Source: JAAUUJ01 sp964392245
Lineage (GTDB): Bacteria > Cyanobacteriota > Cyanobacteriia > Thermostichales > Thermostichaceae
Assembly (NCBI GenBank): GCA_964392245.1
Contig: CAYMOX010000001.1
Location: forward strand, 62,001-126,000
Length of the DNA stretch: 64,000 nt
Direction: 5' to 3'
Shown one piece after another: positions 16,888-25,989 of the stretch. The notes beneath the pieces are model-generated. The model was not told where the DNA came from. It did not search any database and saw nothing but the letters and a program-made list of their open reading frames with translations. Made by a program: the position numbers and the translations under genes. Each line of letters starts with the position of its first letter. Positions within the stretch are counted from its first letter, which is position 1.

Positions 16888-17823
16888 ATGACCAATTCTT
16901 CTCCCCCCTCAGATCTGGATGCTGCCTGGAAGGAAACTCTGGATCTCTATTTCGAGCCTTTCCTGGCCTTCCTCTTTCCAGAAGCTCATGCAGCCATCAA
17001 CTGGGATCAGTCAGTTGAGTTTCTAGACAAAGAATTTCAGGACTTGATCCCTGAGGCAGAGATCGGTCGTCGCTATGCCGACAAACTTGTAAAAGCCTGG
17101 CTCAGCAACGGGGAAGAAGCGTTTATCTTGATCCATGTGGAGGTGCAATCTCAGGAGGACAGTGGCTTTGCTCAGCGCATGTTTGTCTATCACTACCGGA
17201 TCTTTGACTACTATCAAAAGCGGGTGATGAGTCTGGCTGTCCTGGGGGATGAGAGGAGTGGCTGGAGACCGGATCGCTACACATACACCCTGGCCGGATG
17301 TGAACTAAGTCTGAAATTTCCCATCGTGAAATTGGTAGATTTCGAGGATCAGTGGCCAGAATTGGAGACCAGTGACAATCCTCTGGCCGTTGTGGTCATG
17401 GCTCACCTGAGATCCAGAACGACTAAATCAGATGCTCAGGCACGCAAACGGTGGAAATGGATCCTAACTCGACGGCTTTATGAGAGGGGTTACAGTCGGG
17501 AGGATGTGATCCGTTTAGTGCGGGTCATGGATCGGATGATGACATTGCCCCCAGAACTTAGGCGACAATTTAAGGAAGAGTTGGAACAGTACGAAGCGGA
17601 GGCGAAGATGCCACTGATCAGCAGTATGGAAGAACTGGCCAAAGAAGAAGGTCGAGAAGAAGGGATCCAGATTGGTGAACAGCGTGGGATCCAGATTGGT
17701 AAACAGGAAGGGATCCAACAAATGGTGATCAAATTGCTCCAGGAGGGAGTAGCAGTGGAAATCATTGCCAAAACTTCTGGTCTATCGGTAGAGCAGATTG
17801 AGCAACTGAGATCTGAGTCTTGA
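16888..17823 (+). CDS. Rpn-like PD-(D/E)XK nuclease family protein
   Basis: The 311-residue product resembles cyanobacterial Rpn/transposase-31-related proteins. It has an N-terminal region with FEPFLAFLFPEAHAAINW, a nuclease core with ADKLVKAWL and ILIHVEVQSQED (the E-x-Q catalytic strand), then FAQRMFVYHYRIFDYY. The C-terminus contains short Gly-Ile-Gln repeats (GIQIGEQRGIQIGKQEGIQ), typical of these proteins. E. coli Rpn proteins promote recombination and act as DNA endonucleases; the activity here is untested. The frame stays open for 63 codons after its TGA. Confidence 0.88.
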   Translation: MTNSSPPSDLDAAWKETLDLYFEPFLAFLFPEAHAAINWDQSVEFLDKEFQDLIPEAEIGRRYADKLVKAWLSNGEEAFILIHVEVQSQEDSGFAQRMFVYHYRIFDYYQKRVMSLAVLGDERSGWRPDRYTYTLAGCELSLKFPIVKLVDFEDQWPELETSDNPLAVVVMAHLRSRTTKSDAQARKRWKWILTRRLYERGYSREDVIRLVRVMDRMMTLPPELRRQFKEELEQYEAEAKMPLISSMEELAKEEGREEGIQIGEQRGIQIGKQEGIQQMVIKLLQEGVAVEIIAKTSGLSVEQIEQLRSES

Positions 17824-18056
17824 TCCGTCACTACCCCTAGCACTGTACTCTCCACCAATCTGGAGCAAGATTACCTGTTCGACGCCACGGGCTTCGGCCC
17901 CAATGATGACAACATGATCTGGAACCTTGAGGCTGAACCTGATGACTTGACCCCTAATCAGTTCCTTATGAGAGAGCTCCAGCTATCCTCCTGCCCTGAT
18001 CCACAGACTGTCTAGATCTCGTCAACTCACAAACTCAGACGAACTTCTTGTCTGTT

Positions 18057-19496
18057 CTACAGAGCTTGCTTCAGCAGATTCCCCAGAATCGAGATCCCCT
18101 TCTCGATGCCCTCAGGAGAGCAATTGGAGTAAGCCAACCGGAGAGCGGGGTAGCCCTGGTGTCCAGGAAACAGTCCTAACCCATTGACCACCAGCACCTG
18201 AGCAGCAGCAGCCTGCCGACAGATCTCATCCACCTGAATCGATCCCGGTAACTGCACCCAGAGATACATGCCCCCTGCCGGAACTGTCCAGGATGTTTCC
18301 TGCGGAAAGTAGGTTTCCAGAGCCTGCAGCATGACATTGCGGTGGTGACGATACTGCGTTTGCAAACGAGCCAGATGACGTCGGTAATGGCCACTGGCCA
18401 GATACTCACTGATCACGGCCTGAGTGAAGGTGGGGGTATGCAGATCACAGAGCAGTTTGCGCTCCAGCAGAGCCTTGTAGTGTTGAACAGGGGCTGCCAG
18501 GTAGCCGACACGGGCTCCAGGTAATAGGGTTTTGGAAAAGGTGCCCAGATACGTCACCCATCCCTGCGTATCGATCCCTTTCAACGGAGGGGGCACAGGT
18601 TCAAAATTCAGGCCTTCGTAGGCGTTATCCTCCAGGATCGGGCAGCGGTAGCGCTGGGCTAGGTCGAGTAACTGCTGACGGTGCTGTAGAGACGTGGTCA
18701 GTCCGGTGGGATTGTGCAGGGTACTGATGGTGTAGATCAGCTTGGGAGCATGGCTGTGCAGGTATTGTTCCAGTCGCTCCAGGTTCATCCCCTCAGAGGT
18801 CATGGGGATCCCGATGAGCCGCACATCCAGCTGTTCTAGAATTGACAGTGCCCCCTGAAACGTGGGACTTTCTACCACCACCCAGTCGCCTGGCTTGAGA
18901 AAATATTGAAAGATCAGTGACAGCCCCTGCATCGATCCATTGGTAATCAACAGATCCTCACAGGTGGTTTGAATGCCGCGCTGGAGCAGAAGTTGGGCAA
19001 TTTGCTGCCGCAAAAGGGTCTGTCCCTGCACCGCATCGTAGCTAAAAAGTTGATCAGCACTGGCTGCTACCCGCCGACAGATCCGCTGCAAATCAGCAGG
19101 AGGACTGGCAGGAAAACTACAGCTCAGATCAATCACGCTCTGGCAGTCATGGGCCAGAATCGACTGATCATAAGTGTGCATAAAGGTACGGCTACGGGTG
19201 GCACAAACCACCACATCCTGATCAGGGGCAAAGGTAGAGGGTTGAACAGGTGTAGAAAGCGTCTGATCCACAAAATATCCCGATCCCTGACGGGCGGAGA
19301 CCAATCCCTCTGCTTCCAGCAGTCCGTAAGCCTCCAGAACCGTGAGCTTATTCACTTGAAGGGAGCGGGCCAGGGTGCGAATCGAAGGTAATCTTTCCCC
19401 AGAGGAAAAGGCTCCTGTCGTGATCAATTGCTGCAGGTGATCTCGAATTTGCTGGTAAACCGGTTGAGTTGACTGTCGATCCAGCACCATCCTCAT
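18057..19496 (-). CDS. MocR-type GntR/aminotransferase transcriptional regulator
   Basis: The ~479-residue protein has an N-terminal GntR winged helix (QPVYQQIRDHLQQLI, LPSIRTLARSL, then GLVSARQGSGYFV) fused to a fold-type I PLP aminotransferase domain (~100-475), with the PLP lysine in GTFSKTLLPG. MocR regulators such as PdxR and GabR bind PLP or its adducts and usually control a nearby operon. ATG at 19496 is chosen because GGGAGG lies nine bases upstream; GTG at 19529 is in frame. Two concentric dyads at 19562-19640 are candidate operators between this gene and the divergent gene at 19668. No vitamin B6 or GABA gene is adjacent. Confidence 0.92.
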   Translation of the reverse strand: MRMVLDRQSTQPVYQQIRDHLQQLITTGAFSSGERLPSIRTLARSLQVNKLTVLEAYGLLEAEGLVSARQGSGYFVDQTLSTPVQPSTFAPDQDVVVCATRSRTFMHTYDQSILAHDCQSVIDLSCSFPASPPADLQRICRRVAASADQLFSYDAVQGQTLLRQQIAQLLLQRGIQTTCEDLLITNGSMQGLSLIFQYFLKPGDWVVVESPTFQGALSILEQLDVRLIGIPMTSEGMNLERLEQYLHSHAPKLIYTISTLHNPTGLTTSLQHRQQLLDLAQRYRCPILEDNAYEGLNFEPVPPPLKGIDTQGWVTYLGTFSKTLLPGARVGYLAAPVQHYKALLERKLLCDLHTPTFTQAVISEYLASGHYRRHLARLQTQYRHHRNVMLQALETYFPQETSWTVPAGGMYLWVQLPGSIQVDEICRQAAAAQVLVVNGLGLFPGHQGYPALRLAYSNCSPEGIEKGISILGNLLKQAL

Positions 19497-19561
19497 CTGT
19501 CCAGACCTCCCTGGTGGCAGAGACGTCACCCCAATCTAAGCGATCCCACCACCACTGACCT

Positions 19562-19640
19562 GGTACAGTTCTGACTGATTCAGGCAAACCAGTTGTGATC
19601 TTGAGGAACTGGTCTAGTTGGATTTTTGTGAAACTGTACC
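19562..19640. promoter_or_regulatory. Two concentric dyads, candidate MocR operator
   Basis: An outer inverted repeat ggtacagtt (19562-19570) / aactgtacc (19632-19640) and an inner one accagtt (19588-19594) / aactggt (19607-19613) share the same centre at 19600-19601. All four half-sites end in the same (a/c)cagtt core. They lie in the 171-base gap between the MocR gene and the divergent small gene, where an autoregulatory operator is expected. They could also fold as a hairpin in RNA. Confidence 0.55.
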
Positions 19641-19667
19641 TTCTGTTCTAGAGAGGGGAGAGCCATA

Positions 19668-19967
19668 GTGGAAATCAGGTTGTTCAAGACTGTGCATATG
19701 TTGATTTCCTTGAAATCTCGATCTTCAGCGCTTCTACGTCTGTCCTGGGTGGGTGGTCGAGCTCTGGCCCTCTGGGAATCGTTGCTGGATCAGATGCTGA
19801 GTTCTTTCACCAGTGCTACTGAGCCCATCATCCGCTACCAGGCCAATTTGGAAGGGACCCGTTGCTGGCATATCTTTGATCCGGTGAGCCGCCGCCACTA
19901 CTGGGTAGACACCGAGGCTGAAGTCCGCGAGTGGATTGAACAGCGCTATCGTGCACCTCAGGTGTGA
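19668..19967 (+). CDS. Conserved small cyanobacterial protein
   Basis: The 99-residue product has an N-terminal amphipathic stretch and a C-terminal module with YQANLEGTRCWHIFDPVSRRHYWVDTEAEVREWIEQRY. This pattern (ExxGxxxWxxxDP...S.AEVR.WIEQ) I recognise only as a small conserved cyanobacterial protein without known function. A GTG start with ggggag seven bases upstream supports the position. It is divergent from the MocR gene across the dyad region, so it could be the regulator's target. Function unknown. Confidence 0.65.
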   Translation: MEIRLFKTVHMLISLKSRSSALLRLSWVGGRALALWESLLDQMLSSFTSATEPIIRYQANLEGTRCWHIFDPVSRRHYWVDTEAEVREWIEQRYRAPQV

Positions 19968-20089
19968 GGATCTAGAGGGGGGAGTGTTCTGCTCTAGGGG
20001 ATCCAGGTCAATCATCAGGGTAGAGATCATGCCGATTGTGATAGCGTAGCTCTGGTGAAATCCTGTTCAATCTCCCTAAGGAACTCATC

Positions 20090-20524
20090 ATGGTGCAACC
20101 CAAGATCCTGGCTGAAGGCTTCGCAGTCGCCCCGCAACTAGAACGCTCTGATTTTGCTGAACTGGCTGCTGCGGGTTACAAGACCATTATCAACAATCGT
20201 CCCGATGGAGAGGCCGCGGATCAGCTCTCCTCTGCTGAAGCAAAAAACCTGGCGGCGCAAGCAGGCCTGAATTATGTCTACATTCCGACGACCGTGCGCA
20301 GCCTCACCCCTGAGGTGGTGGATGCCTTCGGCCAAGCTCTGGAGGAGAATCCGGCTCCGGTGCTGGCCTACTGCTTCTCGGGAACCCGCAGTTGCATCCT
20401 CTGGTCCATGGTGCAGGGAAAAGCGGGCAAGGGCTCTCTGGACGAAGTGATGCAATGTGCCGCCCTGGGGGGCTATGACCTGACCTCAGTGCGACCCCTG
20501 ATCGAGGAGTACATCCACTCCTGA
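20090..20524 (+). CDS. TIGR01244-family phosphatase/sulfurtransferase-like protein
   Basis: The 144-residue product matches the beta-lactamase-hydrolase-like (DUF442) family: an N-terminal LAEGFAVAPQL, GYKTIINNRPDGE near residue 30, and the CX4R loop AYCFSGTRSCILW near 97 with Cys as nucleophile. The fold is that of dual-specificity phosphatases, and some members act with persulfide metabolism. No dioxygenase or transporter partner is adjacent here. The start has AAGGA eight bases upstream. Substrate unknown. Confidence 0.87.
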   Translation: MVQPKILAEGFAVAPQLERSDFAELAAAGYKTIINNRPDGEAADQLSSAEAKNLAAQAGLNYVYIPTTVRSLTPEVVDAFGQALEENPAPVLAYCFSGTRSCILWSMVQGKAGKGSLDEVMQCAALGGYDLTSVRPLIEEYIHS

Positions 20525-20630
20525 TCCCTAAACCTGCAATGAGCCATTTGGAGACAGCCTGTTACTGGGGATCTTCAACCTGGGGTTGAGCTATCCTGTC
20601 CTACATTCCTCTCTGCCTCAGGATCCGCTC

Positions 20631-22706
20631 ATGTCTGTGTTTGAGTTACATGCTGCCTACCAGCCGATGGGGGATCAGCCCCGAGCGATCGCCGGGATGG
20701 TGGAGTCGATCCGTGCAGGTCACCGCTATCAAACCCTGTTGGGGGCCACCGGAACCGGAAAGACCTTCAGTGTCGCCCATGTGATCGAGCAGATCGGGAA
20801 ACCCACCCTGGTGATGGCCCCGAACAAAACCCTGGCAGCCCAGCTGTGTAATGAGATGCGGGAACTGTTTCCTCGCAATGCGGTGGAATACTTCATCAGC
20901 TACTACGACTACTACCAGCCGGAGGCCTACGTCCCCACCACCGACACGTATATTGCCAAGACCGCCTCGATCAATGACGAGATCGATATGCTGCGGCACT
21001 CGGCTACCCGCTCTCTGTTTGAACGCCGGGATGTGATCGTGGTGGCTTCGGTGAGTTGTATCTACGGTCTGGGGATGCCGGAGGAATATCTCAATGCCTC
21101 GGTGCCCTTCAAGGTGGGAGAAGAGATGGACCAGCGAGCCCTGTTGAGGGATCTGGCTGCCATCCAGTACGAACGCAATGATCTGGACCTGATCCGGGGG
21201 CGTTTTCGTTTGAAGGGGGATGTGCTGGAGGTGGTGCCAGCCTATGAAGATCGCGTGATCCGAATTGAGTTTTTTGGAGATGAGATTGAGGCGATTCGCC
21301 TGATTGATCCGGTGAGTGGTGAGATCCTTTCCAGTCTCAGTTCTCTGCGTCTCTATCCCGCCCGCCACTTTGTTACCCCAGAGGAGCACTTGCAGCAGGC
21401 GTTGATCGACATTGATGCAGAGCTAGAAGATCGGCTGGAGGAATTGCAACAGGAGGGGAAATTGCTGGAGGCTCAACGCCTGGAACAGCGCACCCGCTAT
21501 GATCTGGAAATGCTGCGGGAGGTGGGTTACTGCAATGGCATTGAAAACTATTCCCGCCACCTGACCGGACGGCAACCGGGAGAACCTCCCTCCTGTCTGG
21601 TGGACTACTTTGCCGAAGATGACTGGCTGCTGGTGCTGGATGAGTCCCACGTTACGGTGCCCCAGATCCGGGGGATGTACAACGGGGATCGGGCTCGCAA
21701 GCAGGTGCTGGTGGATCATGGCTTTCGTCTGCCCAGTGCTGTGGATAATCGTCCCCTCAAGTCGGAGGAATTTTGGGGCAAGGTGAACCAAGCGATCTTT
21801 GTCTCGGCCACGCCAGGAGACTGGGAGCTGGAGCAGTCGGGGGCAGAGTTCTCGGTACGCACAGAAGGGAAAACAGAATTGAAGATCTACATGCCCGGTA
21901 CAGGTCGGGTGGTGGAACAGGTGATCCGGCCCACTGGGGTGGTGGATCCAGAGGTGGATGTGCGGCCTACCTCGGGGCAAATTGATGATCTTCTAGGGGA
22001 GATTTACCTGCGCCTGGATCGGTCTCAGGATGGGCTGGCGGAGCGGGTGATCGTCACGACTCTGACCAAACGCATGGCCGAGGATCTGACGGAGTATTTA
22101 CAGGAGCGCAGTATTCGGGTGCGGTATTTGCACAGTGAGATCACCTCCATTGAACGGATCGAGATCCTGCAGGATTTTCGGGAAGGGGCCTTTGATGTAC
22201 TGGTGGGGGTGAACCTGTTACGGGAGGGTCTGGATCTGCCAGAAGTCTCTCTGGTGGCGATCCTGGATGCCGATAAAGAGGGTTTTCTGCGGGCAGAGCG
22301 TTCTTTGATCCAGATGATTGGCCGTGCAGCTCGCAATGTGCGGGGGCATGTGATCATGTATGCCGACAACATCACGGGCAGTATGGAGCGGGCGATTGGC
22401 GAAACTCAGCGGCGACGTCAAATCCAGATGGAGTTTAACCAGAAGCACAACATTACACCCCGTCCCATCATTAAATCCTCCAGCAATGCGATTCTTTCCT
22501 TCCTTTCCATTTCGCGCAAGCTGAATGATCGGGAGCTGGAAAAAGCATTCCAGATGTCGGATGATATTCCCCTGTCTGAGATTCCCGAACTGATCAGTCA
22601 ACTGGAACTGAAGATGAAGCAGGCAGCAGCTGAGCTGGAGTTTGAAAAAGCAGCGGAACTGCGAGACAAGATCAAGAAACTGCGCCAACGGTTAGTGCGG
22701 CAGTAA
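20631..22706 (+). CDS. uvrB: Excinuclease ABC subunit B
   Basis: UvrB verifies DNA damage during nucleotide excision repair and recruits UvrC. The 691-residue protein has the Walker A site GATGTGKTF near residue 40, the beta-hairpin Y-rich motif YYDYYQPEAYVP near 92, the DESHVT box, the C-terminal helicase motifs (GVNLLREGLDLPEVSLVAILDADKEGFLR, then RAARN) and a C-terminal UVR domain (ELEFEKAAELRDKI). ATG at 20631 gives the usual start MSVFELHAAYQPMGDQP; an upstream in-frame start would add 15 residues without homology. Confidence 0.98.
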   Translation: MSVFELHAAYQPMGDQPRAIAGMVESIRAGHRYQTLLGATGTGKTFSVAHVIEQIGKPTLVMAPNKTLAAQLCNEMRELFPRNAVEYFISYYDYYQPEAYVPTTDTYIAKTASINDEIDMLRHSATRSLFERRDVIVVASVSCIYGLGMPEEYLNASVPFKVGEEMDQRALLRDLAAIQYERNDLDLIRGRFRLKGDVLEVVPAYEDRVIRIEFFGDEIEAIRLIDPVSGEILSSLSSLRLYPARHFVTPEEHLQQALIDIDAELEDRLEELQQEGKLLEAQRLEQRTRYDLEMLREVGYCNGIENYSRHLTGRQPGEPPSCLVDYFAEDDWLLVLDESHVTVPQIRGMYNGDRARKQVLVDHGFRLPSAVDNRPLKSEEFWGKVNQAIFVSATPGDWELEQSGAEFSVRTEGKTELKIYMPGTGRVVEQVIRPTGVVDPEVDVRPTSGQIDDLLGEIYLRLDRSQDGLAERVIVTTLTKRMAEDLTEYLQERSIRVRYLHSEITSIERIEILQDFREGAFDVLVGVNLLREGLDLPEVSLVAILDADKEGFLRAERSLIQMIGRAARNVRGHVIMYADNITGSMERAIGETQRRRQIQMEFNQKHNITPRPIIKSSSNAILSFLSISRKLNDRELEKAFQMSDDIPLSEIPELISQLELKMKQAAAELEFEKAAELRDKIKKLRQRLVRQ

Positions 22707-22743
22707 GTCTGTGAATGGATCGGGTTACCCTCTGTGAGCTGGG

Positions 22744-23250
22744 CTAGAGTAGCCGTTGGTAACGATCCAGATCCAATCCCACCCGACGTCTGGCATCCAC
22801 AGGGGATCGGAAGGCTCCCCGCTGTTCTCGTTCCTTCACGATCCGGTTGGCGAGAGTATCTTCAATGCCACAGGCGATCAACTCCGGCACAGAATAGGTG
22901 TTTAACCGCCGCCAGGATCCAGCTGCCTCCCCCTGCAGACGGTAGCGGAACACAAGTAAAGGTTCGATGCGACGAGCTGTAGCTTCTGGAATCCCCACAA
23001 CCTCCCACAGATCTTCAATTGAGGTAAGCTGATAACCGTCGTGGCGCAACCGCTCAATATCGTTGGCATAAACAATGGGTAAGCCCAGCCTGTAGACCAT
23101 TTCATGTTTGGAGCAGGTGTTGATATCGATCTTTCTGTGGGCAGGCTTTCTCCAGCGGATCCGAGAGATCTGCCCCCTGATAAATCGCCAGAAACCACCA
23201 AACTTGCCCGATCTGGCTGGCTTTGGTGCATATTCATCCATGCTGTCCAT
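22744..23250 (-). CDS. Double helix-hairpin-helix (ComEA-like) protein
   Basis: The 168-residue product has a basic N-terminal segment (RGQISRIRWRKPAHRK) and two HhH modules. The first (residues ~42-105) starts KIDINTCSKHEM and contains VVGIPEATARRI. The second (~112-168) starts RLNTYSVPEL and contains GIEDTLANRIVKEREQRGAF. Such pairs bind DNA backbones or act in protein contacts, as in ComEA. There is no signal peptide or membrane helix, so a role as surface DNA receptor is unlikely. It is convergent with uvrB; a repair role would be speculation. Confidence 0.8.
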   Translation of the reverse strand: MDSMDEYAPKPARSGKFGGFWRFIRGQISRIRWRKPAHRKIDINTCSKHEMVYRLGLPIVYANDIERLRHDGYQLTSIEDLWEVVGIPEATARRIEPLLVFRYRLQGEAAGSWRRLNTYSVPELIACGIEDTLANRIVKEREQRGAFRSPVDARRRVGLDLDRYQRLL

Positions 23251-23299
23251 CTTTAGCCTTCAGAAGTCGATCCAGCCTGAGGGTTCAGTGGGCAAAAAA

Positions 23300-23641
23300 C
23301 TATAACTCCCGTAAAAGCTTCTGGCGTTTCACTTCGTATTCCTCAGCAGTCACCGCCCCGATCTCGTAAAGCCGTTGCAGATCCGCAATTGCGGCGGTAA
23401 TATCCTGCGCCGTGCGGGAAGCGAGTAACAGGCGAGTTTTAGGATTGTGGCGGGCATCAAAAACTTCATCAGAGGTGAGAAGCAGACCAATAAAATCAAA
23501 AAATGACAGTACCACAGGGATGAAAGTCCAGGAAAAAAGCAGATAGAGAACCCCCTCAACATTCTTGCCCAGATAAAACTTATGGATCCCCAAGGGTCCG
23601 AGGAAAAAAGCTAGCAGAGCAGCCGCGATCCGGTTTTTCAT
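23300..23641 (-). CDS. TM2 domain plus SHOCT domain membrane protein
   Basis: The 113-residue product begins with a TM2 domain: AALLAFFLGPLGIHKFYLGKNVEGVLYLLF, then a second hydrophobic helix (FIPVVLSFFDFIGLLL). It ends with a SHOCT-like motif (AIADLQRLYEIGAVTAEEYEVKRQKLL), a short C-terminal module often found on bacterial membrane proteins. The combination is common in cyanobacteria and has no firm function. It lies between the HhH protein and pyrFE, all on the same strand with short gaps. Confidence 0.88.
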   Translation of the reverse strand: MKNRIAAALLAFFLGPLGIHKFYLGKNVEGVLYLLFSWTFIPVVLSFFDFIGLLLTSDEVFDARHNPKTRLLLASRTAQDITAAIADLQRLYEIGAVTAEEYEVKRQKLLREL

Positions 23642-23705
23642 CTCAGTCTTCGAACTCCCGTTATCAATGAGATGAGTCTTTCCTGTGGAAGTTACCTCCT
23701 CTAGC

Positions 23706-25151
23706 CTAGCCTACCTCCGCATGAGTGAGGAGCTCATATTGCTCCCGATTGATCCGACCTGCCTGGTAGAGCGTGGTGGTGATCTGAGAAATGCCCATGA
23801 CTGAGTGGCTGCGATACCCCTGAGCCCGTAACCGATCTTTCACCCCCTGTTCGTGATCGATAAAGACCACAATGTCTTCCACTTCTAGCCCTGCGGACTT
23901 GAGCTTGCTGGCCCCTTCCAGAGCACTATTGCCACTGATCATAATGTCATCGACCACCACGACTTTCTCCCCTGGATGGAAAGCGCCTTCGATCACCTTT
24001 TTGGTGCCATGGGCTTTCACTTCTTTACGGGGATAGATCATGGGTTTGTGTAAGCGCAGGGATAAGCCTGTGGCCGTGGGGAGGGATCCGTAGGGAATGC
24101 CCGCAATGCGATCAAATTGAAGTGATTCCAGGATCTCTGCATAAGCATTCAAAATTTGCTGAAACACCTGGGGATTAGAAATGATGGTCCGCAGGTCCAC
24201 ATAGTAAGGAAAGACAGCGCCAGAAGCCTGAACATAGTCCCCAAATAAAATGAAGCCCAGATCAAAAAGTTGCAGAATTAAATCGGTGTGCGGATCTTGA
24301 TCCAGCAGACACACATTCGGGGTCCATAGGGTACAGGTAGCCCCTCGTTCCATTACCTGTTCCCGCATCTGATTCACCTGATCCCGTACGGTTTGAATGT
24401 GGTGGGAGAGATGCTCCTGCCCTAATAGATCCTGAGCAACGGGAATGATCAGACCTGCCCCCTGTCGGTCTAAACCTGCGGCTAGCGTCTCACTCAGGTC
24501 ATCCCGTTGGGCCCAGAGGCTACGTGCCAGGATCCAGCGTTCGGGGGCTAAAGAGCGCACCTGTGCCAGGATCTCGGGTGTGGGGGAGGCCACTTCTAAT
24601 CCAACTGCCTCTGGTGTTCCCCAGGTACGGACCTCTTTGACGATCTGGAGGTAAAGGGGGCTCTCGGGATGGGGGTAGTCCTGGATCAGGGATGCAGTGG
24701 GACTGGCAGAGCGACAAAGAACAAAGACGGCCTTATCTGCATGGACGAGGAACGGGGCCGCTTGATCCTGTCCTGCAAAAGGAGAAAGGGTGATGGCGTC
24801 TACACCCCAGTTGCGAAACACCGTCTCGGCCAGCAATGTACTGCTGTGGGGATCACTGTGTTTGGCATCAAGAATCACTGGGAGCTCATCTGGAATCCAT
24901 TCCAGCACCTGCAGCAGCAGCTCGATCCCTGCAACTCCGAGAGCCTGGTAAAAGCCCAGTGTGGGTTTGTAGGCGCAGACATAGTCACTTGTCTCTGTGA
25001 TTTGTATCTTCAGCCATTCCTGTAGAGCCGGAAGAATAGCAGATCCACTGCGGAAACGAGCAGGAACCAGATCAGGGTTGGGATCCAGGCCCACACAGAG
25101 CAGGCTTTGGTTACGGGAAAGGGAGGCCGCTAACTTGTCAGCAAAGTTCAT
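23706..25151 (-). CDS. pyrFE: Fused orotidine-5'-phosphate decarboxylase / orotate phosphoribosyltransferase
   Basis: One 481-residue protein carries both last steps of UMP synthesis. The N-terminal half (~1-270) is OMP decarboxylase, with CVGLDPN near residue 19 and the catalytic LDAKHSD near 96. The C-terminal half (~290-475) is orotate phosphoribosyltransferase, with the PRPP-binding loop VVVVDDIMISGNSA near 405. The order is decarboxylase first, the reverse of animal UMP synthase but the same as the trypanosomatid fusion. Both active-site motifs look intact, so the fusion should be bifunctional. The gene starts at an ATG with no strong ribosome site. Confidence 0.95.
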   Translation of the reverse strand: MNFADKLAASLSRNQSLLCVGLDPNPDLVPARFRSGSAILPALQEWLKIQITETSDYVCAYKPTLGFYQALGVAGIELLLQVLEWIPDELPVILDAKHSDPHSSTLLAETVFRNWGVDAITLSPFAGQDQAAPFLVHADKAVFVLCRSASPTASLIQDYPHPESPLYLQIVKEVRTWGTPEAVGLEVASPTPEILAQVRSLAPERWILARSLWAQRDDLSETLAAGLDRQGAGLIIPVAQDLLGQEHLSHHIQTVRDQVNQMREQVMERGATCTLWTPNVCLLDQDPHTDLILQLFDLGFILFGDYVQASGAVFPYYVDLRTIISNPQVFQQILNAYAEILESLQFDRIAGIPYGSLPTATGLSLRLHKPMIYPRKEVKAHGTKKVIEGAFHPGEKVVVVDDIMISGNSALEGASKLKSAGLEVEDIVVFIDHEQGVKDRLRAQGYRSHSVMGISQITTTLYQAGRINREQYELLTHAEVG

Positions 25152-25198
25152 GGAAGCGCGATGGACACACAGAGGTTGCCCCCTATTTTAGGGTAGGT

Positions 25199-25855
25199 CT
25201 AGGGAGGGCTAGATCTTTCCTGGGAATACTTAACAGCAGTTTGCCCTAGCTGTTTGAGGATCTGTAGAACTGTGTAGAGTTCATTTCCAGGATTGACAAG
25301 CGCCAAGAGTCTGGAGTTTGCGTAGAGTGCTGATGGCTGCCGGATTGCTTTTAAAAATATAAATTCATTGCCATTAGTAATCATGCCAAAGGTAGGCTGA
25401 TCCGGTTGGGGATTGGCAAGCATGTAGGCCAGGGCCTGAGGGAGGGCTCGCGTAACTGCAAAATCACTGCGTTTAGACTCGATCACCAGCAGCCACAGAC
25501 GAGTTTTCAAGACCAGCACATCAATACGCCCGCGAATGATTGTTCCCTCATCCTCCAGCTCTACATCCACACTGGTTTCTGTTTCGATCCGAAAAGGTTT
25601 GTGATAAAAGCCTGCCAGATCCAGTAGAGGTGCAAGTACCACCATTTTGACGGTATTCTCCATCAGGGGTGGATCTTCCATCAGCTCTATAAAGTTAGTC
25701 TTGACCCGATCCAGCATCTCTGTTTCCCATTGAGTTAGAGTTGTGTAGTTTTGCAACCATTCTGGAAAGAAATTTGGATCCTTAGCCTGCTCCAGTCCGT
25801 ATAACTGCTTGAGATCTCGTAGTGTGATCTGGGTCGTTGGAATCATCGACACCAT
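25199..25855 (-). CDS. HsdR N-terminal-like (PD-(D/E)XK) nuclease-like protein
   Basis: The 218-residue product has the core of the type I restriction HsdR_N fold: MENTVKMVVLAPLLDLAG, RGRIDVLVLKTRLWLLVIESKR (Asp, then E-x-K, the catalytic strand) and FGMITNGNEFIFLK. It lacks the helicase motor of a real HsdR, and no methylase or specificity gene is nearby. Stand-alone proteins of this type are common in cyanobacteria, with unknown role. Its codons are AT-richer than the surrounding genes. Confidence 0.8.
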   Translation of the reverse strand: MVSMIPTTQITLRDLKQLYGLEQAKDPNFFPEWLQNYTTLTQWETEMLDRVKTNFIELMEDPPLMENTVKMVVLAPLLDLAGFYHKPFRIETETSVDVELEDEGTIIRGRIDVLVLKTRLWLLVIESKRSDFAVTRALPQALAYMLANPQPDQPTFGMITNGNEFIFLKAIRQPSALYANSRLLALVNPGNELYTVLQILKQLGQTAVKYSQERSSPP

Positions 25856-25989
25856 TTGACTTTACCTATAACTCTAATGGAAAACAATTGGGTTGCTGGT
25901 AAATACACGTGAATGATTCATACAGTCATCTTATAAGATAAGGCCCCTCCCTAGATCAGAGAAGAGCCGTACAAAATCAGACCAACAAC

